DNA of 53,247 nt from DATNPH01 sp036703315. GTDB taxonomy: Bacteria > Cyanobacteriota > Cyanobacteriia > Cyanobacteriales > Coleofasciculaceae. A program made the translations under genes and the position numbers. The DNA lies in contig DATNPH010000053.1 of assembly GCA_036703315.1 (NCBI GenBank), positions 1-53,247 of the forward strand, read 5' to 3'. Below, in pieces: positions 43,161 to 52,098 of this stretch. How positions within the stretch are numbered: position 1 is the stretch's first letter; every line of letters starts with the position of its first letter. The notes under the pieces were generated by a model that was not told where the DNA came from, did not search any database, and saw nothing but the letters and a program-made list of their open reading frames with translations.

Positions 43161-45362
43161 ATGCAACATCCAGACGCAATCATGACCAGCTCCTACGATC
43201 TTCGCCTGGTAGGGATCGCATTTATCATCGCTGTTATTGCCTCCTACACAGCGCTGAATTTGGCAGGGCAAATTAAGTCAGCCTCAGGACAGACACGCTA
43301 CAAGTGGCTCATCGGTGGCGCAGTCGCTATGGGGACGGGCATTTGGTCAATGCATTTTGTCGCTATGCTGGCTTTTAAGCTGCCGCAACCTGTCGCTTAC
43401 GATGTGCTGACGACGCTTCTGTCGCTGCTTGATGCCATCCTCTCCTCGGGTTTAGCCCTGTTGTTGGTGAGTCGCCCTACACTTAGTCCCATGCGGTTGC
43501 TCAGCGGTGGTGTGTTTATGGGACTCGCCATTGCCTCAATGCACTACATTGGCATGGCAGCGATGCAGGTTCATCAAGGTTGCATTCAGTACAACCTGTT
43601 GGTGGTGGGGCTGTCCGTGGTAATCGCGATCGCCGCCTCTTTGGCTGCCTTGTGGCTAGCGTTTCGGCTACGGGATGAAACAGCAGTGGCTCTGAACTGG
43701 CGCAAGCTTGGTAGCGCTCTAATTATGGGAATTGCGATCAGCAGTATGCACTATACAGGGATGGTGGCTGTCAAGTTCATTGAGCAGGAAGGATTGGGAA
43801 AAACTTTATCTTATGTCTTTGATAGGGCCCTGTTAGGAAGCGCGATCGCGACAGCGACGTTGATCATTTTAGGTCTGGCATTACTCACCTGCCTGTTTGA
43901 TCAACGGTTGACAGCACAACTGGCGCGGGAGGAAGCCTTGCAGGAAAGCGAGAAACGATTCCGAACGCTGATTTGCAATATGCCAGTGGGAGTACTGTTG
44001 CTGGGATCATCTTTAGAAATTATTTTCAGCAACCAGATGGCAATTGACCGACTGGACTTAACACAGAACCATTTAGTCGGTCAGATGGATTTTACCCACG
44101 ATTTGCTACAGGAAGATGGCACGCCTTTTCCCCAAGGGAGTTTGCCGATGCAACAAGCGATCGCCAAAAGACTACCTGTACACAACGTCGTCATGCGCGT
44201 CTGCTGTCCCCGGAGCGAAGAGCCACGCTGGTTGTTGGTCAATACCGATCCACAGCTAGGCGCAAATGGGAGCGTAGAGCGATTGGTGTGTACCTTCAGC
44301 GATATCACTGCCGCCAAGCAAGCGGAATCTGCGTTACGGCAATCCGAGGCTAGAGAACGAGAGAAAGCCACTCAGCTAGAACTTACCTTGCAGAAGTTAA
44401 GACAGATGCAAGCCAAGCTGATCCAAACCGAAAAAATGTCAAGCTTGGGGCAACTAGTCGCTGGAGTGGCTCACGAAATCAATAATCCTATTAACTTTAT
44501 CGACGGTAACCTCCACTATGCAAGCGGATACATCCATGACTTGCTCGCTTTAGTACGCCTGTATCAAAAGCACTATCCCGATCCTGACTGTGAGATTCAG
44601 ACGTTGGCTAACACGATTGACTTAAAGTTTTTGAGTGAAGATCTGCCGAAACTGCTCAAGTCGATGAAAGTTGGTGTAGAGCGTATTTGTCAGATTATGT
44701 TGAGCTTGAGGAATTTTTCGCGTCACGATGAAGCAGAAATCAAGCAAGTCGATATCCACCAAGGAATTGATAGCTCGCTGCTCATTCTCCAAAGTCGGCT
44801 GAAGGCAGCAGGGAGGTATAAGGCAATAGAAGTGGTTAAAGAGTATGACAATTTACCGATGGTCGAGTGCTACGCCGGACAGCTCAATCAAGTCTTCATG
44901 AATATTTTAAGCAACGCGATTGATGCTTTAGAAGATATAACAGTAGACCAATCTGCCTCAGACCAGAGGGACACGAAACAAACACCTTGTATTCGGATTT
45001 GCACATCCCATCTGCCTTGTCCAGACCAACAAGAGCAGGCTTTCTATAGTGGACAACCGCTAACAGATAGCATTTTAATTCAAATCGCTGATAACGGTTC
45101 AGGGATAACGGAAGCTGTCAAGGCAAAACTATTCGATCCATTTTTCACCACAAAACCAGTGGGGAAGGGAATCGGTTTGGGATTATCGATCAGCTATCAG
45201 ATTGTTGTGGAAGAACATGGGGGAGCCTTAGGCTGCGAGTCAGAACCGGGACGAGGCAGTCAGTTTTGGATCAAAATTCCGGTACGGTTAGGGGTGTCAA
45301 GCTCTCAAACTCACCAAGCGCCAAAGTCTGAGCATCGCCTCAGTTTAGCGGCGATCGGGTAA
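43161..45362 (+). CDS. MHYT-domain sensor histidine kinase
   Basis: 733 residues. The N-terminal ~255 residues form seven membrane helices with three MHYT-type motifs (SMHFVAM, SMHYIGM, SMHYTGM), thought to bind a metal and sense oxygen, CO or NO. A PAS-like domain (EKRFRTLICNMPVG ...), a coiled coil, HisKA (GVAHEINNPINFI) and HATPase (NAIDALE, DNGSGI, GKGIGLGLSIS) follow. There is no receiver or output domain and no regulator gene next to it, so its partner is elsewhere. The ATG at 43161 could be replaced by one at 43182. Confidence 0.92.
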   Translation: MQHPDAIMTSSYDLRLVGIAFIIAVIASYTALNLAGQIKSASGQTRYKWLIGGAVAMGTGIWSMHFVAMLAFKLPQPVAYDVLTTLLSLLDAILSSGLALLLVSRPTLSPMRLLSGGVFMGLAIASMHYIGMAAMQVHQGCIQYNLLVVGLSVVIAIAASLAALWLAFRLRDETAVALNWRKLGSALIMGIAISSMHYTGMVAVKFIEQEGLGKTLSYVFDRALLGSAIATATLIILGLALLTCLFDQRLTAQLAREEALQESEKRFRTLICNMPVGVLLLGSSLEIIFSNQMAIDRLDLTQNHLVGQMDFTHDLLQEDGTPFPQGSLPMQQAIAKRLPVHNVVMRVCCPRSEEPRWLLVNTDPQLGANGSVERLVCTFSDITAAKQAESALRQSEAREREKATQLELTLQKLRQMQAKLIQTEKMSSLGQLVAGVAHEINNPINFIDGNLHYASGYIHDLLALVRLYQKHYPDPDCEIQTLANTIDLKFLSEDLPKLLKSMKVGVERICQIMLSLRNFSRHDEAEIKQVDIHQGIDSSLLILQSRLKAAGRYKAIEVVKEYDNLPMVECYAGQLNQVFMNILSNAIDALEDITVDQSASDQRDTKQTPCIRICTSHLPCPDQQEQAFYSGQPLTDSILIQIADNGSGITEAVKAKLFDPFFTTKPVGKGIGLGLSISYQIVVEEHGGALGCESEPGRGSQFWIKIPVRLGVSSSQTHQAPKSEHRLSLAAIG

Positions 45363-45430
45363 AGGCAATTTCAAGTAGGAGTTTTGCTAATGGCTCATGG
45401 CTCATGGCTCCAACAGACAATTAGCATTCA

Positions 45431-45465
45431 CCTGTATATGACATTCATAAACCGAAATGGTATTA
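45431..45465 (+). repeat. Solitary MITE end shared with the element at 14.4-14.6 kb
   Basis: ATAAACCGAAATGGTATTA (45447-45465) is identical to 14571-14589, and the preceding CACCTGTATATGACATTC resembles the bases upstream of that end. No inverted partner was seen nearby, so this is a truncated copy. It is preceded by a TGGCTCA tandem repeat at ~45391-45410. Confidence 0.5.
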
Positions 45466-45557
45466 CTTCTAGACTCCTCACCCGATAAAAGACGAGCACG
45501 GGTGCGAGAAAGTAGCAAATGGTAGCCTACGCACAAATCCGAGGACTTGTGCGATCG

Positions 45558-45737
45558 CTAAGGGCTATCCTTTGGTTCGGAGTCATCTTGCTCAGATGTT
45601 GGCTTATTCATCTCATCTTTAAAGCCTCTGAGGGTTTTCCCTAAGGCAGTGCCCATTTCCGGAATCTTCTTGGGACCGAAAATCACAAGAGCCGCGATCG
45701 CGATAATCGCCACTTCAGGCAATCCTAGACCAAACAT
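45558..45737 (-). CDS. tatA: Twin-arginine translocase TatA/E family subunit
   Basis: 59 residues: MFGLGLPEVAIIAIAALVIF, then GPKKIPEMGTALGKTLRGFK and an acidic tail. Short N-terminal membrane helix, the FGP hinge and an amphipathic helix are diagnostic of TatA/TatE/Hcf106 proteins, which form the pore for folded Tat substrates in the cytoplasmic and thylakoid membranes. AGGAAA lies properly spaced before the ATG. A HIP1 site (GCGATCGCG) falls inside the membrane-helix codons. No tatC is adjacent in this window, which is common in cyanobacteria. Confidence 0.92.
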   Translation of the reverse strand: MFGLGLPEVAIIAIAALVIFGPKKIPEMGTALGKTLRGFKDEMNKPTSEQDDSEPKDSP

Positions 45738-45812
45738 ACTAATTTCCTGTGAACTCTCTTTAACCTACTATAGACGGCAGGGGAGTCCTCAGAGCGATAA
45801 ATCTACGTAAAA

Positions 45813-46094
45813 TCAATTCTGTACTTGTAGATCACAGCAGAGAATTTTATCTGCCAAAGTTTTACCAACTAGCGTACCTGTATGGATTTCTAATTCAGCT
45901 TCTGGTGAAGCCTCAAATAGTAGTCGTTCTCCTGGAAAAACAACTCGCTCGAAGTACCAGTTGGGGATGTTTGAAATCCGAACTGTTTGAATCTGACTAG
46001 TAGTATTTTTGTAGTAACAAATAAGTTGGCAACTCAGCTGTGAAGTCATAGGAGCAAGGATTTCGGTAGTTGATATTAATTTCTGCATGATCAT
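45813..46094 (-). CDS. DUF1830 family protein
   Basis: 93 residues from the ATG at 46094 (another ATG two codons later is equally possible). The core CYYKNTTSQIQTVRISNIPN and WYFERVVFPGERLLFEA are the recognisable signature of cyanobacterial DUF1830 proteins. No membrane segment or signal. Function is unknown. It lies on the same strand as, and 63 bp downstream of, the conserved small gene at 46158. Confidence 0.83.
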   Translation of the reverse strand: MIMQKLISTTEILAPMTSQLSCQLICYYKNTTSQIQTVRISNIPNWYFERVVFPGERLLFEASPEAELEIHTGTLVGKTLADKILCCDLQVQN

Positions 46095-46157
46095 CAAAGG
46101 CGACTACAGGCGCTGGCTCAATGGTCAGTAAGGTATAAACTCCGCTGAAGTGGGAGG

Positions 46158-46460
46158 TTACCGACATTTTTTACCAACTGAACTAACAAATTCCAAAATT
46201 GATCGAGAAAGAGATACATGTTCATCAGGGGTTAGATAATAATGCCCGTAGACTTCATTTAAGAAACGGAGCAGTGCCCAACTGACTGCTTCTAAATCTG
46301 CCCTTACTTTTGCTACCCTTAGAGCTTGATCGAGCGTTGGATATGTCTTGCGATCGCTGAGTGCAATCCTCTGCTCTGGAAGCCAGCACCGAAACGAGTA
46401 GCCTGTTGGCTGTGGTATTAGTTCAATGAACCAGCCATGATACGGTTCTGTCGTGTTCAT
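46158..46460 (-). CDS. Small conserved hypothetical protein
   Basis: 100 residues: an N-terminal beta-rich part (PYHGWFIELIPQPTGYSFRC), a small DRKTYPTLDQALRVAKVRADLE stretch that looks like a short substrate-binding or HicB-like fold, and a C-terminal helical region. I do not recognise a named function. It may be co-transcribed with the DUF1830 gene. An 11-bp-period repeat array lies about 120 bp upstream of its ATG, suggesting control by an OmpR-type regulator, perhaps the one encoded next door. Confidence 0.7.
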   Translation of the reverse strand: MNTTEPYHGWFIELIPQPTGYSFRCWLPEQRIALSDRKTYPTLDQALRVAKVRADLEAVSWALLRFLNEVYGHYYLTPDEHVSLSRSILEFVSSVGKKCR

Positions 46461-46580
46461 GCAAGACCTGCCTCCATCCCTGATTTATCGAACTTATAGC
46501 GTTCTCTTCCCGCCCCCTGAATCAGAAACGTATCTGAAATTACCACTTCAAGAAGATAGTATTTGCAGATGCAATAGCCG

Positions 46581-46610
46581 TGCAGAAAGTATGCAGAAAT
46601 TGTGCAGAAG
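46581..46610. promoter_or_regulatory. Three 11-bp direct repeats (TGCAGAAA), operator-like
   Basis: TGCAGAAA at 46581 and 46592 and TGCAGAAG at 46603 are spaced exactly 11 bp, with a further TGCAGA at 46564. Direct repeats at one helical turn are the usual binding layout for OmpR/PhoB-family regulators. The array lies upstream of the 46158-46460 gene and downstream of the response regulator gene. Confidence 0.5.
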
Positions 46611-46768
46611 AGGAACAAGCTAACCGGAGAAACTCAGAAAAAGAGCGTTCGTTGCCTCCAAACGCTTACAATTCAACCCTTTGTCTATGTAGGATTACCA
46701 CGCCAGCGATCGAATATTTTTCTGAGTGACCACTAACAACCGCCTTTTTGTGAGAGCCACTAAATTCG

Positions 46769-47461
46769 CTACTTTAGGCGATAGCCGAGTCCATGAACTG
46801 TTTCAATGAAATCTTCAGGAGCACCCAAGGCTTTGAGCTTATGCCGTAAACCTCTTATGTGAGAGGTAACAGTTTCCTCAGCCGGTGAACTGTCCAGTGA
46901 CCAAACCTGTTCAATGATGCCTGCTCGACTCAACACTCGCCTGCCACTAGAAACCAGTAGCTCCAAAAGAGCATACTCTTTAGGGGTCAAAAACACAGGC
47001 TTATTCTCGTAGGTAGCCTCGTGGGTACTTGGATTGAGTCGGAGACTACCCCAGCATAGACTTGCTGTAGTTGCAGAACTTCCTCGCCGCAGCAGAGCAC
47101 GAATTCGAGCCATCAACTCTTCCAGGTCAAATGGCTTCGCCACATAATCATCCGCTCCGGCATCCAGCCCAGTAATCTTGTCAGCAACGGTATCACGAGC
47201 TGTTAGCATCAGCACAGGAGAAGTGGAGTTGCGATGAGCTAGACTGGTTACTTCGCTACGGCGCAATCGCTGACAGAATCGGATGCCGTCCAGCTTGGGC
47301 AACGTTACATCTAGTACCACCAAGTCATACTTCATCGACTCAACCCAGTTCCAAGCGGCTTCCCCATCTTTGGCACTATCCACTACATACTGGCGTCTGG
47401 TCAGAGCTTCTGTCAGTACCTCCGCCAACTGGATATCGTCTTCAACCACCAAAATACGCAT
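46769..47461 (-). CDS. OmpR-family response regulator (RppA-like)
   Basis: 230 residues: receiver with phosphoacceptor Asp in LVVLDVTLPKLDG and Lys in VAKPFDL, then a winged helix (TPKEYALLELLVS, SHIRGLRHKLKALG, TVHGLGYRLK). The sequence resembles cyanobacterial regulators of the RppA type, which respond to redox, light or metals. The divergent CHASE3 histidine kinase 400 bp away is a plausible partner. Direct 11-bp repeats downstream may be its own target. Confidence 0.92.
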   Translation of the reverse strand: MRILVVEDDIQLAEVLTEALTRRQYVVDSAKDGEAAWNWVESMKYDLVVLDVTLPKLDGIRFCQRLRRSEVTSLAHRNSTSPVLMLTARDTVADKITGLDAGADDYVAKPFDLEELMARIRALLRRGSSATTASLCWGSLRLNPSTHEATYENKPVFLTPKEYALLELLVSSGRRVLSRAGIIEQVWSLDSSPAEETVTSHIRGLRHKLKALGAPEDFIETVHGLGYRLK

Positions 47462-47860
47462 AATTCAAGCACAAAACTAGCCGATTAGGATGCTCCTGTT
47501 CAGGTATAGGAATATAGGGTGGAGGCAATTTAACTGTATCATTTCTGTTGCCTGCCTCTGTATTCGGTTGCTCTTCTCTTGCGGTGCCCTAGAATATGCA
47601 ACGAGTAGATAACTCTTTCTCCCTCCAGCTCAATGAATATTTTTGAATTTTCAACAAAGGAGCTTTTAACACTAGAGAAATTAAAGCAAAAAATCTTTCT
47701 TCTCAGATCTGGCATCAGTCTTAATAAGCATTATTCATGTAGGGTGGGCAGTGGCGAGGATACTTTCAGAAGCTAATAATAGCGTTGGTAGGCACTGCCC
47801 TATGGTTAATGACACTGGTGCAAGATGTGAATCTTCTGACTTTTAACTTTTGACTTTTAC
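47462..47860. other. 399-bp divergent promoter region
   Basis: Lies between the leftward response regulator and the rightward CHASE3 kinase. Contains ACTTTT(A/G)-type short tandem repeats just before the kinase ATG (47838-47860). No gene or strong hairpin was recognised. Confidence 0.4.
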
Positions 47861-49237
47861 ATGAAGTGGTCTATTGAAGGGAAATGGATTGCTGGAGGGT
47901 TTGGTCTAACCCTGCTGCTCATGGGACTCGTCAGCTTTGCTTCCTATAGAAATACAACAGAGTTAATTGAAAGTGCTGATAGGGTACAACACATTTATAA
48001 AGGCATCAATACTCTAACGAATTTCTATGCCTCTATGACCGTTGCAGAATCAGGTCGGCGAGGATACATCATTTCGGGCAGTAAGCAAGAATTAGAGCGC
48101 CATCAAATTGCAGTGGCTGATATGCAGTCTCAGATTAGGACGCTCCAACAGCAGATGAGTGATAATCTCATTGAGCAACAGCAAGTGGTAAGGCTGAATT
48201 CTCTGGTAACTCAAAGATTGAGTTTGTTCAGGCAGTCTATAAGTCTCTATAAGACAGATAAATCAGCGATTCAGGCTCAATCTATGATTACCCAACAAAG
48301 TATTGAGATCAGAGCTGAAATTCAGCGTGTTCTGGCAGATATAAAAGCTGAAAAAGAACGGCTACTACAGATTTCGATTCAGCAGTCTAGCTCCAGTATC
48401 CACTACAGAATACTCATAGAATTAATCGGCAGTCTTTTGAGTTTTGTAGTAATTTTTGGTGTATATTTCCTACTCTACCATCAATGGGTGCAACGTCAGA
48501 AAGTCGAAACTCTCCAACGCACTCTGACTCAAGAAAAAGAATGGGGTGAACTCAAGCTCCGTCTTTTTTCAATGATTTCTCATGAGTTTCGTACCCCTTT
48601 GAGTGTGATTTTAGCTTCCTCTCAATTGTTAGGAGAAATCCTTCAGGATTTGGTTGATAAAAGCCAGCTAAAAAACCTATATCGAATTCAATCTTCAGCT
48701 AAATTAATGAACCAGCTTTTAACCGATATTTTGACTCTGACTAGAGCCGAAGCTGGGAAGCTAGAATATAAGCCATGCTCCGTAGACGTGGAGGCTTTTT
48801 GTCTCAATTTAGTGGAAGATATTCAGTTTTGTGGTACAGTGCAGCACTCCATTAAATTTATCAGCAATGGTCACTGTACCCGTGTCAATCTGGATGAAAA
48901 ATTACTGTACTCCATTCTCAGCAATTTGCTATTAAACTCGATTAAATACTCGCCTCAAGGCGGTAACATTTACTTGATTTTAGGTTTTGAGCCCGAGACG
49001 ACAGTTTTTCAAGTTAAAGATGAAGGTATAGGTATTCTACCAGAAGATAAGCAAGAGATTTATGAACCCTTCTATCGTGGGCAAAATGTTGAGAACATTG
49101 TTGGCACTGGTCTGGGACTAGCTGTTGTTAAAAAGTGTCTAGACCTCCATCAGGGAGCAATTACTGTGGAAACTCAAGCTGGGGTTGGAACTACATTTAC
49201 AGTTAGGATTCCGCACAGGGCTGGAGCAGGAGTTTAA
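47861..49237 (+). CDS. CHASE3-domain sensor histidine kinase
   Basis: 458 residues. A first membrane helix (WIAGGFGLTLLLMGLVSFASY) and a second (ILIELIGSLLSFVVIFGVYFLLY) enclose an all-helical ~145-residue CHASE3 sensor region (AESGRRGYIISGSKQELE is the typical signature). HisKA (SMISHEFRTPLSVI) and HATPase (NLLLNSIKYS, DEGIGI, GTGLGLAVV) follow. Divergent from the OmpR-type regulator at 46769, its likely partner. The ligand is unknown. Confidence 0.92.
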   Translation: MKWSIEGKWIAGGFGLTLLLMGLVSFASYRNTTELIESADRVQHIYKGINTLTNFYASMTVAESGRRGYIISGSKQELERHQIAVADMQSQIRTLQQQMSDNLIEQQQVVRLNSLVTQRLSLFRQSISLYKTDKSAIQAQSMITQQSIEIRAEIQRVLADIKAEKERLLQISIQQSSSSIHYRILIELIGSLLSFVVIFGVYFLLYHQWVQRQKVETLQRTLTQEKEWGELKLRLFSMISHEFRTPLSVILASSQLLGEILQDLVDKSQLKNLYRIQSSAKLMNQLLTDILTLTRAEAGKLEYKPCSVDVEAFCLNLVEDIQFCGTVQHSIKFISNGHCTRVNLDEKLLYSILSNLLLNSIKYSPQGGNIYLILGFEPETTVFQVKDEGIGILPEDKQEIYEPFYRGQNVENIVGTGLGLAVVKKCLDLHQGAITVETQAGVGTTFTVRIPHRAGAGV

Positions 49238-49255
49238 GGCAGCCAGTAGCACATT

Positions 49256-49372
49256 ATAAGCTGATAGGCGCTCAAGTTAAACATTTTTAGCTTGGGTGGT
49301 CAAGAGGTAATTGATAATATCTTGGCGCTGTGAGGGTTTAATTATCCTATTACCCATTACCCATTACCCATT
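49256..49372 (-). repeat. ~115-bp dispersed repeat, copy B
   Basis: Reverse-complement copy of 28390-28499, about 87% identical by eye. On the plus strand it starts ATAAGCTGATAGGCGCT and ends with (ATTACCC) heptamer units near 49349-49372. It fills most of the gap between the CHASE3 kinase and pcyA. Confidence 0.7.
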
Positions 49373-49435
49373 AATTCATCTATTCTGGATCCAGCCACTG
49401 CCTGATTCTTGAAATCTTTAAGTTTTAGGAAACAA

Positions 49436-50176
49436 ATGTTAGAAACCTCAAAATCTTCCCTCCGTGAACAACAGCATCCTTTGATTCACCAGCTAGCTGA
49501 CTGCATCGAGTCCAGTTGGCAGCGATACCTCGACCTCTCGCCCTACGAACTGCCAGCTGAGTTGGGCTATGTGGAAGGACGTTTGGAGGGAGAAAAACTG
49601 ACGATCGAAAATCGCTGCTATCAGACGCCCCAGTTTCGGAAAATGCACCTGGAACTAGCAAAAGTTGGCAGTATGCTCGATATTCTGCACTGTGTGATGT
49701 TTCCTCGCCCAGAGTACGCTCTGCCTATGTTTGGCTGTGATTTGGTGGGAGGACGGGGACAAATTAGTGCCGCGATCGCAGACCTTTCTCCAGTCAACGC
49801 TGAACGCATCTTACCCGACACTTATCGCCATGCCTTACAGGCACTACCAATGCCTCAGTTTTCACAACCGCGTGACCTTCCAGCTTGGGCAGATATCTTT
49901 TCAGAATTTTGCATATTTATTCGACCAGGTAGCCCAGAGGAAGAAACCCAGTTCCTTTCATGGGTCGAGCAGCTTCTACAGATTCACTGTACCCAAGCTG
50001 CTAATGCCTTACCTGTGTCTACAGAACAACAAGCAGAAATTCTTGCCGGTCAACACTACTACTGTACTAAGCAACAACAAAACGACAAGACGCGCCGAGT
50101 GCTGGAAAAAGCCTTTGGTTCTGACTGGGCAGAACATTACATGACATCAGTCTTGTTTGATTTACCGAACCCTTAG
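49436..50176 (+). CDS. pcyA: Phycocyanobilin:ferredoxin oxidoreductase
   Basis: 246 residues from the ATG at 49436, preceded by AGGA; the frame also runs from a TTG at 49409. Reduces biliverdin IX-alpha to phycocyanobilin with electrons from ferredoxin, supplying chromophore for phycobilisomes and phytochromes. Catalytic residues equivalent to Synechocystis Glu76, His88 and Asp105 are Glu73 (MHLELAK), His85 (LDILHCVMF) and Asp102 (FGCDLV). The conserved C-terminal block NDKTRRVLEKAFG is present. Single-gene unit. Confidence 0.95.
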   Translation: MLETSKSSLREQQHPLIHQLADCIESSWQRYLDLSPYELPAELGYVEGRLEGEKLTIENRCYQTPQFRKMHLELAKVGSMLDILHCVMFPRPEYALPMFGCDLVGGRGQISAAIADLSPVNAERILPDTYRHALQALPMPQFSQPRDLPAWADIFSEFCIFIRPGSPEEETQFLSWVEQLLQIHCTQAANALPVSTEQQAEILAGQHYYCTKQQQNDKTRRVLEKAFGSDWAEHYMTSVLFDLPNP

Positions 50177-50559
50177 ATGCCAATTTTAGATTTTGCCGTC
50201 CTCGGACTGAAGATAGGGAAGGTGGGGAAGACACAGAAGTTATCTCCCTCATCTTCCCCATCTCCGCCATCTGCCTCATCTTAAGAGTAGGCTGGGACTT
50301 TTCTAGGTCTTCAAAGAAGACAAGAAGCATTTTTCTTCTCTGCACTGGGAGTTCACAACTTACGGTTTACTTCTGCTAGCCTGAACTAAAAATCTAGTGA
50401 CTTTCGTTACTCTTCGAGTTTTTTAGTTATCTTCATTAGTCTTATTTTTTTGAAGATTTGCACAAGTAAAACCCTTACTTTGTAAAGCTTTAGTGAAAGC
50501 TTTTTATCCCATTAAAAGTTACACCTAAATAAGGATATCCATAAATTATCTTAGATGTC
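50177..50559. other. 383-bp intergenic region between pcyA and the DevB-like gene
   Basis: AAGCTTT-AGTG-AAAGCTT at 50485-50502 followed by TTTA is a weak terminator-like hairpin. No clear NtcA site (GTA-N8-TAC) was seen. The promoter of the exporter operon should lie here. Confidence 0.4.
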
Positions 50560-51984
50560 ATGACACAGCATTCAGGGACAAACGATTCGCTATTCTCAAA
50601 ACCATTAACACGTTGGACGATCGCCGTTGCTGTGGGCGGTGCCCTTGCTACTGGAGCTGTCACGCTCTATAGTCTTAACCTCGTCAGTAGTCAGCGCTCA
50701 GCCCAGCAGCAGCCCTCTGCCCCCGAAAAACCAGCACTGCGAAGCGTTACTGCCTTAGGACGCTTGGAACCTGATAGTGATGTGATTCGACTATCTGCTC
50801 CAAACGCACTCCAAGGAGCACGGGTTGCTCAGCTACTGGTCACTCAAGGCGATCTCGTTCGTGCTAACCAAGTTATTGCTGTGATGGATAACCGCGATCG
50901 CTTGCAAGCCGCCCTAGAGCGTACCAACAAACAAGTCAAAGTCGCCCAAGCCAATCTTGCAAAAGTTAGAGCTGGTGCAAAAACAGGAGTAATTGGCGCT
51001 CAGACAGCAACAGTTAAACGCTTAGAGGCAGAGTCGCAGGGAGAGAAGGATACTCAACAGACAACCATTGAGCGTTTACAGACTCAGTTGTTTGAGTCTA
51101 AGCAAGCACAAGATGCCATAGTTAAAAGACTAGAGGCAGAGTTACGCACGGCACAAGACGCACAAGATGCTGTAGTTAGAAGACTAGAAGCAGAATTGCG
51201 GAGTGTCCAAACTGATTTTGAGCGCTATAAGCAGCTAGCACAGGATGGAGCGATTTCCGCATCAGAATTGGACAGCCGTAGATTGAAGCTGGAAACCGCT
51301 ATAGAGAAGCTCACTGAAGCCCAAGCTACCCGTAACCAAACTGTAGCCACCCTCAACGAAAAACTCAAAGAAGCCCAGGCTAACCGCAATCAGGCTATAG
51401 CTATCCTGAGCAAACAAATCAAAGAAGCTGAAGTAACGCGCAACAAGACGATAGCTGTTCTGAATCAGCAAATCAAAGAAGCTAATGCCAATCTAGAGCA
51501 GATTAAGGAAGTGCGTCCAGTTGATATTCAACAAGCTGAAGCTGAGGTTGAAAGTGCGATCGCTGCTGTCGGACAAGCTCAAGCTGACTTGGAATTGGCT
51601 TACGTGCGTGCTCCAGGCTCCGGTCGAGTTTTGAAAGTCCACACCCGCGCCGGAGAAAATGTTGATGAAAAGCAGGGAATTGTTGAACTGGGGCAAACTG
51701 ACCAGATGGTTGTGGTTGCAGAAGTTTATGAAAGCGATATCAGAAAAGTACGATTAGGTCAGCGAGTGACTCTTACCAGCGAAGGTAAGGCATTTGAAGG
51801 TGAACTCCGAGGCAGTGTCAGCCAAGTTGGATTGCAAATTGGTAAAAAAGATGTTCTGAGCACTGACCCGGCTGCTGCGGTTGATGCCAGAGTTGTAGAA
51901 GTAAAAATTCGTTTAAATCCCGAAGACAGCAAGCGCGTTGCTGGTTTAACTTACTCAAAAGTTTTTGTAGAAATTTTATTGTAG
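50560..51984 (+). CDS. DevB-like periplasmic adaptor (membrane fusion protein) of an ABC exporter
   Basis: 474 residues. N-terminal membrane anchor (WTIAVAVGGALATGAVTLYSL), a lipoyl/biotinyl-like half (ALGRLEPDSDVIRLSAPN), an unusually long repetitive coiled-coil hairpin (~110-330, with recurrent KRLEAELR and EAQANRNQ-type units), then the second lipoyl half and beta-barrel (YVRAPGSGRVLKVHTRAGE). DevB-type adaptors link an ABC transporter to a TolC-like outer-membrane channel. In heterocyst-forming strains DevBCA exports glycolipids, but paralogues occur in non-heterocystous cyanobacteria, so heterocysts cannot be inferred. Followed by devC-like gene. Confidence 0.9.
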   Translation: MTQHSGTNDSLFSKPLTRWTIAVAVGGALATGAVTLYSLNLVSSQRSAQQQPSAPEKPALRSVTALGRLEPDSDVIRLSAPNALQGARVAQLLVTQGDLVRANQVIAVMDNRDRLQAALERTNKQVKVAQANLAKVRAGAKTGVIGAQTATVKRLEAESQGEKDTQQTTIERLQTQLFESKQAQDAIVKRLEAELRTAQDAQDAVVRRLEAELRSVQTDFERYKQLAQDGAISASELDSRRLKLETAIEKLTEAQATRNQTVATLNEKLKEAQANRNQAIAILSKQIKEAEVTRNKTIAVLNQQIKEANANLEQIKEVRPVDIQQAEAEVESAIAAVGQAQADLELAYVRAPGSGRVLKVHTRAGENVDEKQGIVELGQTDQMVVVAEVYESDIRKVRLGQRVTLTSEGKAFEGELRGSVSQVGLQIGKKDVLSTDPAAAVDARVVEVKIRLNPEDSKRVAGLTYSKVFVEILL

Positions 51985-52098
51985 TTAGTCGTTAGTCGTT
52001 AGTAGCCATTAGTTCTTGAATAGTTGCAGGTTGCAGGGTATCTTCCAAACCTTCAACATTCAATCTTTTAACTTTCAATCAATGACCAATAATTAATT

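Noticed and set aside
49341..49372. ATTACCC tandem units considered as a CRISPR-like or telomere-like array
   Set aside because: Only a few heptamers with no spacers; ordinary cyanobacterial short tandem repeats belonging to the dispersed repeat.
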